Shown here one piece after another: positions 45,585 to 55,436 of a stretch of 64,000 nt of DNA. Position 1 is the first letter of the stretch, and every line of letters begins with the position of its first letter. Made by a program: the position numbers and the translations under genes. The notes below the pieces were generated by a model. That model saw only the letters and a program-made list of their open reading frames with translations. It was not told the origin of the DNA and ran no database searches. Source of the stretch: Thermostichus lividus PCC 6715 (lineage in GTDB: Bacteria > Cyanobacteriota > Cyanobacteriia > Thermosynechococcales > Thermosynechococcaceae); the NCBI RefSeq assembly GCF_002754935.1, contig NZ_CP018092.1, positions 682,001 to 746,000 of the forward strand. Reading direction: 5' to 3'.

Positions 45585-46592
45585 TCATAAGTCTGGGTTG
45601 TACGTTACCTCGTGGATCAGGGGCAACCGCTGCTCAAAATGACTCAGATTTTCAAGGGTTGTGGCAGCAATATCCTCAAGAGCATTGCGGGTAAAAAAGG
45701 CTTGGTGTGCCGTAATCACCACGTTAGGGAAGGACTGCAATAGTTGAAACGTGTCGTCTTGAATGATGGTGTCCGATAGATCTTGGAAAAAGAGGGAGTC
45801 TTCTTCTTCGTAAACATCAATGCCAACGTAGCCAATCTGACCCGATTTGATGCCTTCAATGACAGCTTTGGTGTCCACCAGTTTGCCCCGACTGGTATTA
45901 ATTAACATGACACCGCGCTTCATCTGGGCAATGGTGTCGTGGTTGATCAGGTGCTGGTTGGTGTCAGTCAGGGGACAATGTAGGGTAATAATATCCGCTT
46001 CGCTGAGTAAGGTATCAAGGGAGGTATAGGTGGCGATCGCGGCCAACGCTTCGTTGGGGTAAGGATCGTAACAGTAGAGGCGACACCCAAAACCAGCCAT
46101 GATCTGCCCTACAATGCGACCAATTTTACCCGTGCCAATAATGCCCACCGTACAGCCGTGGAGATCAAACCCCATCAGACCATCCAAGGCAAAATTGTCA
46201 TCTCGAACGCGGTTGTAGGCTCGGTGCAGCTTACGGTTAAGCATTAAGATTAGCCCGACCGTATGCTCTGCCACCGAATAGGGAGAATAGTTACTCACCC
46301 GGGTAACAGTAATCCCCAAGTCTGCTGCTGCTCGCAAGTCCACATTATTAAACCCATTGCAGCGCAAGGTCACTAGCCGTACCCCCAAGGCCGCCAGTTG
46401 TTGCAGTGTTGCCGCACCAACATCGTCATTGACAAATACACAGACGGCCTCGTTGCCTTGAGCCAGTGAAGCCGTTTGCGGAGTTAAGAGGACATCGTAG
46501 TAGCTAAAGCTGTGGGGTTGATGTTGAGCTACATTGGCTGCGTCCAAAAATTGGCGATCGTAGGACTTGGCACTAAACACCGCCACCTTCAT
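45585..46592 (-). CDS. D-2-hydroxyacid dehydrogenase (D-lactate dehydrogenase-like)
   Basis: About 335 residues from ATG 46592 (MKVAVFSAKSYD); an upstream ATG at 46610 adds six. NAD-binding GIIGTGKIGRIVGQ at about residue 150, catalytic R in LINTSRGKLVD, E in DVYEEEDSLFF, and H in ITAHQAFFT. The sequence belongs to the fermentative D-LDH group (ldhA/ddh), giving D-lactate from pyruvate. Confidence 0.88.
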   Translation of the reverse strand: MKVAVFSAKSYDRQFLDAANVAQHQPHSFSYYDVLLTPQTASLAQGNEAVCVFVNDDVGAATLQQLAALGVRLVTLRCNGFNNVDLRAAADLGITVTRVSNYSPYSVAEHTVGLILMLNRKLHRAYNRVRDDNFALDGLMGFDLHGCTVGIIGTGKIGRIVGQIMAGFGCRLYCYDPYPNEALAAIATYTSLDTLLSEADIITLHCPLTDTNQHLINHDTIAQMKRGVMLINTSRGKLVDTKAVIEGIKSGQIGYVGIDVYEEEDSLFFQDLSDTIIQDDTFQLLQSFPNVVITAHQAFFTRNALEDIAATTLENLSHFEQRLPLIHEVTYNPDL

Positions 46593-46694
46593 TGCCTGTG
46601 CCTCCGACACTAGAAACCATCTTTAGCTTAATTGGCCAACTCAGTCTCTGGTTTTTTAGCCATAACAATTGTGTCAGCAGCTACGCTGAGGTAA

Positions 46695-46781
46695 CGGAGA
46701 GAGAGGGATTCGAACCCTCGGTGACATCACTGCCACACTCGATTTCAAGTCGAGCGCATTCGACCACTCTGCCATCTCTCC
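46695..46781 (-). tRNA. tRNA-Ser (UGA)
   Basis: 87-base class II tRNA on the minus strand. Acceptor GGAGAGA/TCTCTCC, anticodon loop CTTGAAA (anticodon TGA), a long variable arm, and T-arm GAGGG-TTCGAAT-CCCTC. CCA is not encoded. Confidence 0.95.
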
Positions 46782-46932
46782 ATGGGGCAATGTGACTATC
46801 CCAAGCTCTATATTGTAGCTCCAAACAAGGGTGCGTAATCTTAAAAAAGTCTTGATAGAACGGATTGAGGCTTGCTCTGGGCTTGTTTCAGCCTATACAA
46901 TGAGAGGCTACTATTTTTTTAATAATTAGGGA

Positions 46933-47745
46933 ATGAAGCCGTATCTTGCTGCCGCCATTCAAATGACCAGCCAGCCCAATCTAAGCGCGAACCTCGCTCA
47001 GGCAGAAGAGCTGATTGAGCTTGCGGTACGGCGCGGTGCAGAACTTGTGGGCTTACCAGAAAATTTCTCTTTTCTTGGCGATGATGCTGAAAAAGTGGCC
47101 CAAGCGGCTACTATTGCCGAGCGCAGCGAAGCGTTTCTCAAGCGTATGGCACAACGCTTTCAAATTATGCTGTTGGGTGGTGGCTTTCCGGTGCCTGCCG
47201 ACAATGGCAAAGTGTATAACACAGCGGTGTTAGTGGGTCGCAATGGTGAGGAGTTAGCGCGTTACCACAAAGTTCACCTGTTTGATGTTGATTTACCGGA
47301 TGGCAATATCTACCATGAGTCGGGCACTGTTCTAGCAGGACATCAGTTACCTCCCGTCTATCCCAGCAAAGAACTGGGCAATATCGGCCTATCGGTTTGC
47401 TATGACGTGCGGTTTCCAGAGTTGTATCGCGCCTTGTCTCAAGCAGGGGCAACCATTCTCTTTGTCCCAGCAGCATTTACAGCGTTTACGGGGAAGGATC
47501 ACTGGCAGGTACTGTTACAGGCACGAGCCATTGAGAACACCTGCTATGTCATTGCACCAGCACAAACCGGAATTCACTATGCGCGGCGGCAAACCCATGG
47601 CCATGCGCTCATTGTGGATCCATGGGGCACGATTCTAGCGGATGCTGGCGATCGCCCGGGAGTGGCCGTTGCAGCCATTGAACCGAGCCGTTTAGAGCAA
47701 GTGCGGCAACAGATGCCCTGTTTACAGCACCGTGTTTTTTTCTAA
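46933..47745 (+). CDS. carbon-nitrogen hydrolase (nitrilase superfamily, Nit1/Nit2-like)
   Basis: 270 residues with the full Glu-Lys-Cys triad: E in LVGLPENFSFLG (about 43), K in YHKVHLFDVD (about 112), C in LSVCYDVRFPELYR (about 155). The closest group is the one that includes deaminated-glutathione amidase and omega-amidase, a metabolite-repair function. A -10-like TATACAAT lies 38 bases upstream of the start. Confidence 0.88.
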   Translation: MKPYLAAAIQMTSQPNLSANLAQAEELIELAVRRGAELVGLPENFSFLGDDAEKVAQAATIAERSEAFLKRMAQRFQIMLLGGGFPVPADNGKVYNTAVLVGRNGEELARYHKVHLFDVDLPDGNIYHESGTVLAGHQLPPVYPSKELGNIGLSVCYDVRFPELYRALSQAGATILFVPAAFTAFTGKDHWQVLLQARAIENTCYVIAPAQTGIHYARRQTHGHALIVDPWGTILADAGDRPGVAVAAIEPSRLEQVRQQMPCLQHRVFF

Positions 47746-47834
47746 GGGTTTACCGAAGTTGTTACCAAGGTGCGCCAATGAGAGTAAAGCCTGACCAAAA
47801 GCGCGTTGCTGAGTATTAAGTATGACTTTCGGGT

Positions 47835-48047
47835 GTAAACTACTCCCAGCTAAAGCAGGGAGTTTTTAGTAGCCCTGCAGTTAGCAAGCCAACCACGAGC
47901 CTCTGGGGTGGTTTACAACACCCCCAATCGACCGTTACCAGTGCCTTAAACAACCGTTTCTGGTGTCCGCAGTATAATTATAACCTAAAACAACTGAAGT
48001 TGCTAAAGGAGCTTTCCTCCCCGCACTGAAGTACGGGGCTTCCAGCC
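47835..48047 (+). mobile_element. small non-coding IS200/IS605-type element (MITE-like)
   Basis: 213 bases bounded by an IS605-like left end (47835-47881; hairpin CTCCC-AGCTAAAGCA-GGGAG) and a right end with CCCCG and CGGGG arms at about 48018-48039, followed by CTTCCAGCC. The interior has a strong hairpin TGGGGTG...CACCCC (47904-47924) and ACCAG/CTGGT arms, but no open frame. The left end recurs alone at 52915. It is unrelated to the 15.3/40.3-kb family. Confidence 0.65.
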
Positions 48048-48071
48048 CTACCCGATGTGAGTCTTTTGCCG

Positions 48072-48154
48072 CCCTCACCCTAGCCCTCTCCCAACGGAGA
48101 GGGAATAGGACTCTTAGCTCCCTTTTCCCCAAGGAGACGGGTTGGGGATGAGGG
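48072..48154. repeat. dispersed-type palindromic repeat
   Basis: Begins CCCTCACCCTAGCCCTCTCC and ends GTTGGGGATGAGGG, so the ends are imperfect inverted repeats. Inner arms CTCTCCC and GGGAATAGG.. also partly pair. It resembles a repeat class scattered in many bacterial genomes. Together with the MITE it fills the 660-base gap between the nitrilase and argF genes. Confidence 0.55.
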
Positions 48155-48404
48155 AATTCATAGCCGCATTCAGCAACACCCCCAAAAGTATGGAGCCTTA
48201 AAGTCACGCTGGCGCAACAGATCTATAATTGATGGGGCGTTTGTCAACAAATTGGCGTTGCTCTCATCCCCATACTCCGTTGCACTGTGTATGGGGTCTT
48301 CCCGTAAAGTTTGGTAAATTCTGGATCGCAAAGAACTGGACGAAAACGGTGGGGAATCCGCTAAGCTACAAGCTACTTGACTATCTTAACTGGTGGAAAC
48401 AGCT

Positions 48405-49319
48405 ATGGAATCATTGCGGGGGCGAGACCTACTCAGCATTGCTGACCTGTCCCAAGAGGAAGCGCAGTATGTGCTAGCGTTGGCGGCACAGATGAAGATT
48501 GGTGAGGTTGCCCCGCATTGTCCGGCAGTGTTGGGGTTACTGTTTCAAAAGGCCTCAACGCGGACGCGCGTTAGCTTTACGGTGGCGATGTACCAACTGG
48601 GAGGGCAAGTGATTGATCTTAACCCCCAATCTACCCAAGTCGGGCGCGGTGAGCCGCTCGCTGACACGGCGCGGGTGTTGGATCGCTACCTCGATGCCTT
48701 GGCCATTCGCACCTACGGTCAAGCTGAATTACAATTGTTTGCTGACTATGCCCGCATCCCTGTCATTAATGCCCTTACTGATCGGGAGCATCCGTGCCAA
48801 GTGTTGGCGGATCTACTCACCCTACAGGAATCCTTTGGCGGCTTAGGGGGCTTAACCCTCTGCTACATTGGTGATGGCAATAATGTGGCACATTCGCTGT
48901 TGCTAGGTTGTGCGTTGATGGGGGTGAATGTACGGGTTGCTTCCCCTGCTGAATTTCAGCCACTCCCAGACATTGTTGAGCAGGCGCGCTCATTGAGTCG
49001 CGGTGCAACGGAAGTCACCGTTACCACAGATCCCTACAGTGCAGCTAAGGGTGCCCATGCGCTTTATACCGATGTCTGGGCCAGTATGGGTCAGGAAGCA
49101 GAAGCGATCGCTCGCCAACCCATTTTTCAGCCCTACCAGATCAACGATCAGCTACTAGCGGTAGCAGATTCCCAGGCGATCGTCCTTCATTGTCTTCCGG
49201 CTCATCGGGAAGAAGAAATTACCGCCAGTGTCTTGGAAGGCCCCCAGTCGCGGGTGTGGGAGCAAGCGGAAAACCGCCTCCATGCCCAAAAAGCCCTACT
49301 TGCGAGTGTGTTGGGATAG
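48405..49319 (+). CDS. argF: ornithine carbamoyltransferase
   Basis: Forms citrulline from ornithine and carbamoyl phosphate in arginine synthesis. Signatures: carbamoyl phosphate site STRTRVSF at about 50, HPCQ at about 129, and the ornithine loop HCLPAHREEE at about 265. 304 residues from ATG 48405 (MESLRGRDLL); GTG 48393 is an alternative. Followed after four bases by a permease gene. Confidence 0.95.
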   Translation: MESLRGRDLLSIADLSQEEAQYVLALAAQMKIGEVAPHCPAVLGLLFQKASTRTRVSFTVAMYQLGGQVIDLNPQSTQVGRGEPLADTARVLDRYLDALAIRTYGQAELQLFADYARIPVINALTDREHPCQVLADLLTLQESFGGLGGLTLCYIGDGNNVAHSLLLGCALMGVNVRVASPAEFQPLPDIVEQARSLSRGATEVTVTTDPYSAAKGAHALYTDVWASMGQEAEAIARQPIFQPYQINDQLLAVADSQAIVLHCLPAHREEEITASVLEGPQSRVWEQAENRLHAQKALLASVLG

Positions 49320-49323
49320 TACC

Positions 49324-50187
49324 ATGACCCTTGTGCCGATACGCCGCCCTTGGTTCCCCACCCAACTATCGGATCAACTACTGTGGATCGGCGGCTTGAT
49401 TTGTGGCATCTTTGTGTTCGTTGCCTTTACTGCGCCTTTAGGGCAAGCCTTGGGCTGGATCCCCAACCCCCAAGACTTTCTGGACTTTCCGATTCATGCG
49501 CCCCCGTCCGCGCAGCACTGGTTTGGCACCAATCGCCAAGGCTATGATGTCTTTTCCCGCACCCTCTTTGGCACTCAAGCCGCCTTACAGGTCGTGGTGG
49601 TAGCCACACTCTTTAGTCTGATCCTTGGTGTGCCCCTCGGATTGCTCAGTGGCTATTGCGGCGGTTGGTTGGATCGCGCCTTGCTCTTTTTCATGGATAC
49701 AGTCTATACCTTACCCGGGTTGCTATTGGCGGTTACCGTTGCCTTTGTGGTTGGCAAGGGGGTGGTGAATGCCGCGGTTGCTCTGAGTGTTGCTTATATT
49801 CCCCAGTACTATCGGGTGGTGCGTAACCACACCGTCAGCCTCAAAAATGAAGTGTTTATTGAAGCAGCGCGCGCGATGGGAGCCTCTACACCACGAATTT
49901 TGCGACGGTACTTGTTGATCAATGTCTTGCCAAGTATTCCGGTGCTTTTTACCCTGAATGCCGCAGATGCGATCTTAACCCTAGCTGGATTAGGGTTTTT
50001 AGGCTTAGGGTTGCCGCCGGAGGTGCCAGAGTGGGGACAGGATCTGCGCCAAGCCTTGGATGGCCTGTCGGTGGGAGTTTGGTGGACGACCCTCTTTCCA
50101 GGGCTAGCCATGACCACCCTTGTGGTGGGGCTATCGCTGCTTGGGGAAGGCTTGGGGGAGCGCTTAGATCCACGGCGGCTGCGGTAA
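49324..50187 (+). CDS. peptide/nickel-type ABC transporter permease (DppC/OppC-like)
   Basis: 287 residues with six predicted membrane helices and the permease loop EAARAMGASTPRILRRYLL at about 180, which couples to the ATPase. N-terminal HWFGTNRQGYDVFSRTLFGTQ is the DppC-type periplasmic segment. The ATG at 49324 follows the argF stop; the longer open frame overlaps argF and is not conserved. No ATPase, binding protein or second permease is adjacent, so it is an orphan subunit here. Confidence 0.86.
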   Translation: MTLVPIRRPWFPTQLSDQLLWIGGLICGIFVFVAFTAPLGQALGWIPNPQDFLDFPIHAPPSAQHWFGTNRQGYDVFSRTLFGTQAALQVVVVATLFSLILGVPLGLLSGYCGGWLDRALLFFMDTVYTLPGLLLAVTVAFVVGKGVVNAAVALSVAYIPQYYRVVRNHTVSLKNEVFIEAARAMGASTPRILRRYLLINVLPSIPVLFTLNAADAILTLAGLGFLGLGLPPEVPEWGQDLRQALDGLSVGVWWTTLFPGLAMTTLVVGLSLLGEGLGERLDPRRLR

Positions 50188-50189
50188 CC

Positions 50190-50741
50190 ATGGCCGGCCA
50201 TATCCTTGTCAGTGGACCAAGCCGCTCCGGTAAAAGTGCATGGGCAGAGTTCCTTGCGGCGGAGTCTGGTGCCCCTGTGATTTATATTGCAACGGCGATC
50301 GCCGCCAGTGGCGATCCAGAATGGTGCGCACGGATTGCCCAACACCAAGCCCGTCGCCCTCCCCACTGGCAGCTTTGGGAATGCCCGGTGACCTTGGTCA
50401 ATAGTGTGCAGCAACTCCCCCCTGATCACTGTGGTCTAGTGGATTCTCTGGGCACATGGGTGGCCAATACACTGGAGCAACAGGAGACCCAATGGCAAGC
50501 CACGGTGCAACACTTATTGGCGGCGGTTGCTGCCTGCCAAGCCACCTTAATTCTTGTGGCTGAGGAAACCGGTTGGGGCGTTGTGCCCCCCTATGCCAGC
50601 GGTCGCCACTTTCGAGACCGCCTCGGTGAGTTGTGCCAGCAGTTGCGCCCGCTGATGACGGAGGTCTATCTGGTGACCACGGGGTTTGCTTTGCCCCTCC
50701 ACCAATTAGGTATCCCGCTGCCTATTACCAGATTGAGCTAA
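50190..50741 (+). CDS. cobU: adenosylcobinamide kinase/guanylyltransferase
   Basis: Bifunctional enzyme of nucleotide-loop assembly in (pseudo)cobalamin synthesis. 183 residues. P-loop SGPSRSGKSAWAEFLA near the N-terminus, then IYIATAIA, and VVPPYASGRHFRDRLGELCQ, all CobU signatures. The start ATG is two bases after the permease stop, so the two are probably co-translated. No riboswitch space exists between them. Confidence 0.88.
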   Translation: MAGHILVSGPSRSGKSAWAEFLAAESGAPVIYIATAIAASGDPEWCARIAQHQARRPPHWQLWECPVTLVNSVQQLPPDHCGLVDSLGTWVANTLEQQETQWQATVQHLLAAVAACQATLILVAEETGWGVVPPYASGRHFRDRLGELCQQLRPLMTEVYLVTTGFALPLHQLGIPLPITRLS

Positions 50742-50800
50742 GATTGTAACGGTTTGTCACACTCCTCGACGTTGTATTACAAAATCTGCGGGAATAGTCT

Positions 50801-52591
50801 ATGAGTCTGCCCATTCGCAATGTTGCCATTATTGCCCACGTTGACCATGGCAAAACCACCTTGGTCGATGCCCTCCTACGGCAGTCCGGTACGTTTCGTG
50901 AGGGCGAGGATATTCCCGATTGCGTCATGGATTCCAACGATCTTGAGCGGGAACGCGGTATCACCATTTTGGCGAAAAATACCGCTGTGCGCTACAAGGA
51001 GTTAACCATCAATATCGTCGATACTCCCGGGCACGCCGACTTTGGCGGTGAAGTGGAGCGGGTACTGGGGATGGTGGAAGGCTGTCTGCTGATTGTGGAT
51101 GCCAATGAAGGGCCGATGCCCCAAACCCGCTTTGTGCTCAAAAAAGCCTTGGAAAAGGGGTTGCGCCCTATTGTGGTGGTCAACAAAATCGATCGCCCCC
51201 AAGCCGAACCCTACAAAGCCATCGATAAAGTACTGGATTTATTTATTGAACTGGGTGCCGACGACGATCAGTGCGAGTTTCCCTACCTCTTTGCATCGGG
51301 GCTCGCGGGCTACGCCAAAACTGATCTCGACGAGGACGGCAACGATATGCAGCCCCTTTTCGAGGCAATCGTCCGCCATATTCCACCCCCAGTGGGAAAT
51401 CCCGATGCCCCCCTACAACTTCAGGTCACCACCCTTGACTACTCTGAGTACTTAGGGCGAATTGTCATTGGCAAAATCCATAACGGCACGGTACAGGTGG
51501 GGCAGCAGGCTGCCTTGGTTAAGGATAATGGTCAAATTGTCAAGGCCAAAGTCACCAAGCTCCTCGGGTTTGAGGGCTTAAAGCGAGTGGAATTGACCTC
51601 CGCCAGTGCGGGCAACATCGTGGCGATCGCCGGCTTTAGTGATGCCAATATTGGCGAAACAATTACCTGCCCCAACGAGCCGCAGGCATTGCCCCTCATC
51701 AAAGTCGATGAACCGACCCTACAAATGACCTTTGCGGTTAATGACTCCCCCTTTGCCGGTCAGGAAGGCACCTTTGTTACCTCCCGCCAACTGCGCGATC
51801 GCCTCTATCGGGAACTAGAAACCAACGTGGCACTACGGGTCGAAGAGACCGACTCTCCAGACCGCTTTGCCGTCTCTGGTCGCGGCGAATTGCACCTAGG
51901 TATTTTAATTGAAACCATGCGCCGCGAAGGCTACGAGTTCCAAGTCTCCCAACCCCAAGTGATCTACCGGGAAGTGAACGGTCAGCCCTGCGAACCCTAC
52001 GAATGTCTTGTGCTGGATGTCCCTGACGAAGCCGTCGGCGGTTGTATTGAGCGGCTTGGCCAACGGCGGGGTGAAATGCAGGATATGCAAGTGGGGGGCA
52101 ATGGCCGCACTCAACTGGAATTTATCATTCCAGCCCGCGGGCTAGTGGGCTTCCGCGGTGAATTCATGCGCCTCACCCGTGGCGAAGGGATCATGAACCA
52201 TAGCTTTTTAGACTACCGCCCTCTTGCTGGTGAGATTAGCGCCCGCCGCAATGGGGTCTTAATTGCCTTTGAAGAAGGCACCGCTACCTTCTATGCCCTC
52301 AAAAATGCAGAAGATCGCGGGGTCTTTTTCATTACCCCAGGTACCAAAGTGTACAAAGGGATGATTGTAGGTGAGCACAACCGCCCCCAAGACCTAGAAA
52401 TTAACGTCTGTAAAGCCAAACAACTCACCAACTTCCGTTCCTCCACCGGCGATGAACTGGTACAACTGCAATCTCCGGTGGACATGAGCCTTGAGCGTGC
52501 CCTTGAGTACATTGGTGCCGACGAACTGGTGGAGGTCACCCCCCAATCGATTCGCCTGCGGAAGATGAGTAAAAAACTGGCACGGCGCTAA
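50801..52591 (+). CDS. typA: ribosome-associated GTPase TypA/BipA
   Basis: Translational GTPase used in ribosome assembly and stress. 596 residues. G1 AHVDHGKTT at 12, G3 [10 protein letters not shown]4 NKIDRPQA at about 128. Domains III, V and the unique C-terminal domain follow ([19 protein letters not shown]). Complete. The stop overlaps the DUF3593 start by one base (TAATG). Confidence 0.97.
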   Translation: MSLPIRNVAIIAHVDHGKTTLVDALLRQSGTFREGEDIPDCVMDSNDLERERGITILAKNTAVRYKELTINIVDTPGHADFGGEVERVLGMVEGCLLIVDANEGPMPQTRFVLKKALEKGLRPIVVVNKIDRPQAEPYKAIDKVLDLFIELGADDDQCEFPYLFASGLAGYAKTDLDEDGNDMQPLFEAIVRHIPPPVGNPDAPLQLQVTTLDYSEYLGRIVIGKIHNGTVQVGQQAALVKDNGQIVKAKVTKLLGFEGLKRVELTSASAGNIVAIAGFSDANIGETITCPNEPQALPLIKVDEPTLQMTFAVNDSPFAGQEGTFVTSRQLRDRLYRELETNVALRVEETDSPDRFAVSGRGELHLGILIETMRREGYEFQVSQPQVIYREVNGQPCEPYECLVLDVPDEAVGGCIERLGQRRGEMQDMQVGGNGRTQLEFIIPARGLVGFRGEFMRLTRGEGIMNHSFLDYRPLAGEISARRNGVLIAFEEGTATFYALKNAEDRGVFFITPGTKVYKGMIVGEHNRPQDLEINVCKAKQLTNFRSSTGDELVQLQSPVDMSLERALEYIGADELVEVTPQSIRLRKMSKKLARR

Positions 52592-52875
52592 TGCTGACCA
52601 ATAGCTTCTTTGCTCTCTCGTTGTTGCCCTATCTGGGGTTTTTGTTTTTCCTCACCCGTAACCCCAGAACCCCCCGCTTGGCCTTAATTGGCTTTTATAG
52701 CACCTTGGTGTTTGTGGCAGTCACCATTCCCGCAGGCCTCTATGCCCAGCACGCCTACGGCACCTCCTTGGCCAATGTGGACACCCTACACGGGGGAGCA
52801 GAGGCTTTCTTGACCGTTGCAAATATCTTAGTTGCCCTAGGGTTTCGCCGCGCTGTTAAGGAAGCCTCCAAGTAG
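52591..52875 (+). CDS. DUF3593 membrane protein
   Basis: 94 residues with three hydrophobic segments (about 5-20, 30-50, 70-88). The N-terminal FFALSLLPYLGFLFFLTRN and the central GLYAQHAYGTSLANVDTLHG are the conserved parts of the cyanobacterial/plastid DUF3593 family. Function unknown. Coupled to typA through TAATG. Confidence 0.78.
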   Translation: MLTNSFFALSLLPYLGFLFFLTRNPRTPRLALIGFYSTLVFVAVTIPAGLYAQHAYGTSLANVDTLHGGAEAFLTVANILVALGFRRAVKEASK

Positions 52876-52914
52876 CCTATTGCTGGTGCGCTCCCGCAGC
52901 TCAAGATATGAGAC

Positions 52915-52961
52915 GTAAACTACTCCCAGCTAAAGCAGGGAGCTTTTAGTAGCCCTGCAGT
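52915..52961 (+). repeat. solitary IS200/IS605-type left end
   Basis: 47 bases identical to 47835-47881 at 46 positions (one C/T difference). It carries the hairpin CTCCC...GGGAG. No right end or open frame is nearby, so it is a remnant. It lies in the 210-base gap before the zur-like gene. Confidence 0.8.
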
Positions 52962-53086
52962 GAGGTAGGTGCTGATACCGTTAGGTCTGGGGTAGGCAAG
53001 AGGGTGCCTACGCTACAGGAGTGGCCAATCCCCCTAGTGGGGATGTCACTTTCCCCTACAATCGAAGGTGAGGTTTCATCAATGTT

Positions 53087-53479
53087 ATGCCGCCGCGCCG
53101 TACTCGTAGTCAATCTATTGTCCTTGAAGCACTCAAAGCCAGTGGGCGATCGCTCTCGGCTCAGGAACTTTATCTTGAACTCCGCCAACGACAAACTCCC
53201 CTTGGGCTAGCAACGGTTTATCGTACTCTAGATGCCTTAAAGGTCAATGGTGTGGTGCAAGCGCGCCCCTTAGCTACGGGAGAGTTAGTTTATAACTTAG
53301 TACAGCAGGATCAACACTATCTTACTTGTCTGCACTGTGGCGTATCGGTAACGATTGATAGTTGTCCGGTTCAGCACCTTGAAGCCGAACTGCGCCAATC
53401 GCACAACTTTGAGATTTTTTACCATACCCTTGAATTCTTTGGGCTGTGCCAAAGTTGCCAACAAACTCTACTCAAGTAA
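53087..53479 (+). CDS. zur: Fur-family transcriptional regulator, probably Zur
   Basis: 130 residues: winged-helix N-terminal domain (QELYLELRQRQTPLGLATVYRTLDAL) and a dimerisation domain with the structural zinc cysteines CLHC and CQSC. The extra regulatory-site residues of iron Fur (HHDH cluster) are weak, and ATVYRTLDALKVNGVV is Zur-like. The likely target is the operator before znuA at 19.2 kb. Assignment to Zur rather than PerR or Fur is inference. Confidence 0.78.
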   Translation: MPPRRTRSQSIVLEALKASGRSLSAQELYLELRQRQTPLGLATVYRTLDALKVNGVVQARPLATGELVYNLVQQDQHYLTCLHCGVSVTIDSCPVQHLEAELRQSHNFEIFYHTLEFFGLCQSCQQTLLK

Positions 53480-53500
53480 ACCGACCCTTGTAACATCGGG

Positions 53501-55256
53501 CTAAATTCGATCTAAGACACGAATACCCAACAACGAGAGGCCTAGCTTGAGGGTACTTGCGGTTAGATAGGCGAGGGCAAGGCGGGACTGCTTGAGGGGT
53601 TCAGGAGCCGTCAAAATAGGACAGCGATCGTAGAACTGGTTAAAACGCTGGCTCAGTTCAAATAAATATTGACACAATCGATTGGGCAATAATTCTGCCA
53701 TAACCAGATCTAGGGTTTCCTCGAATTGCACCAAGTGTTTTTGCCAGTGCCTGTTCACTATCCTCTTCAATATGGATTGGGACATTCTCAGAGAGCAGAC
53801 CCCAGTCAATGTTGCCGCGCCGAGTTAGCCCTTGAACCCGGACGTAGGCATAGATTAGATAGGGGGCAGTATTCCCTTGCAGCGACAGCATCTTATCGTA
53901 GCTAAACACATAGTTGCTATTGCGGTTTTGGCTCAGGTCTGCGTATTTGACTGCACCAATGCCAATAACCTTAGCGACGGTGTTAATGAACTCTGGGGAC
54001 TCTTGACGCTCTTCTGTGGCAAGGCGTTGCTCTAGGTCGCTGCGACTGCGGGCGATCGCCTCTGTGAGTAAATCAATCAGGCGAATGGTCTCTCCGGAGC
54101 GGGTCTTGAGGCGTTTACCATCTTCGCCTAGCACAAGCCCAAAGGGAACATGGGTTAGGGTAACGTTAGGGGGAACCCAACCTGCCCGCTCAGCCACCTG
54201 AAAGAACTGCGCAAAATGGTTGCTTTGGCCAACATCGGTAACGTAAATAAGCCAGTCTGCTTGATCCTGCTGAATGCGGTAACGTAGGGCAGCAAGGTCG
54301 GTGGTGGCATAGTTGTAGCCGCCATCGGATTTTTGAATAATTAGCGGCTGGGGCTGCCCTTCTTTGTTGGTAAAGCCTTCGAGGAAGACGACTTTTGCCC
54401 CTTGGTCTTCGACTAAGAGTCCTTGGGCGGCTAAGTCTTCAATAACAGCAGGCAAGTAGGGATTGTAAAAGGACTCCCCTCGCTCTGTAATGTCAATATC
54501 GAGGAGGTCATAGATTTTCTGAAATTCCCGTCGCGATTGATTGCACAGGAGTTGCCAAGCGCGGCGACTGTGTTCGTCTCCTTGTTGGAGGGCAACGACC
54601 TGCTGCCGGGCGTTTTGCTGAAATTCAGGATCGGTGTCAAAGCGCTGCTTGGCCTGTTTATAGAAGGTGACTAAGTCTCCTAAATCCAAGGCATCGGCCT
54701 TGGTCAGGGCATCGGGATACACCTCATCTAGGTAGGCAATGAGCATCCCAAATTGAGTGCCCCAGTCACCAACGTGGTTCAGCCGCAGAACATCGTGCCC
54801 CTGAAACTCAAGGATACGCGCAATACAATCCCCAATGATGGTTGAGCGTAAATGCCCAACGTGCATTTCTTTGGCAATGTTGGGGCTGGAAAAATCCACC
54901 ACGACCCGGCGGGGGTGCTGAGTTCGGGCAATGCCAAGGCGATCGCTCCCCAAGGCAGCTTGGAGCGCTTGGGCTAAAAATTCAGGCTTGAGGCGAAAGT
55001 TAAGAAAACCAGCGCCTGCAATTTCAACGGGTTCACACAGATCATTAATGTCTAGAGCCGCCACAACTGCCGCCGCAAGGTCTCGGGGGGACTGTCCTAC
55101 CTGTTTGGCTAAGGTGAGGCACACATTTGATTGATAGTCCCCAAACTTGGCTTGAGTGGCGGGTACCACTAGGGGCTGTGGGTAGTGGGGCAGATCCACA
55201 ACCTTTTGGAGGGCACTTAGAAGGCGATCGCCCAACACCTGTAAGGGAGCGACCAT
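53501..55256 (-). CDS. argS: arginyl-tRNA synthetase (frameshifted)
   Basis: Class I synthetase. N-terminal add-1 domain, HIGH-like [12 protein letters not shown] at about residue 130, KMSK-like region [13 protein letters not shown], and a C-terminal anticodon-binding domain. The frame breaks at [16 protein letters not shown], read here as [12 protein letters not shown]. Removing one of the two C residues at 53731-53732 joins the halves into a 584-residue protein of normal size. I start at ATG 55256 ([12 protein letters not shown]), which overlaps the stop of the upstream small gene by one base. Essential, so an artefact is suspected. Confidence 0.92.
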
Positions 55257-55417
55257 TAGCGCTTGCGCCCCCGCCGTTGTTCCTGCTGCTCTGCGCGGTA
55301 GCGGCGGCGATCGCGCCATTCAGCATAGGTGAGATAGCCAATACCGCCACTGACGACGATGAGCAAGAGCAACGCAATCAGAACAAAAACATCTGCTAGA
55401 GAGACTGAAAGATCCAT
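55256..55417 (-). CDS. small membrane protein of unknown function
   Basis: 53 residues from ATG 55417: a short N-terminus, one hydrophobic helix ([20 protein letters not shown]), and then a very basic charged tail ([19 protein letters not shown]). Coupled to argS by TAATG and 19 bases after petN. The longer frame to 55471 runs through petN and is not used. I do not recognise the family. Confidence 0.65.
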   Translation of the reverse strand: MDLSVSLADVFVLIALLLLIVVSGGIGYLTYAEWRDRRRYRAEQQEQRRGRKR

Positions 55418-55436
55418 ACTCCCGGACTCTGATGGG

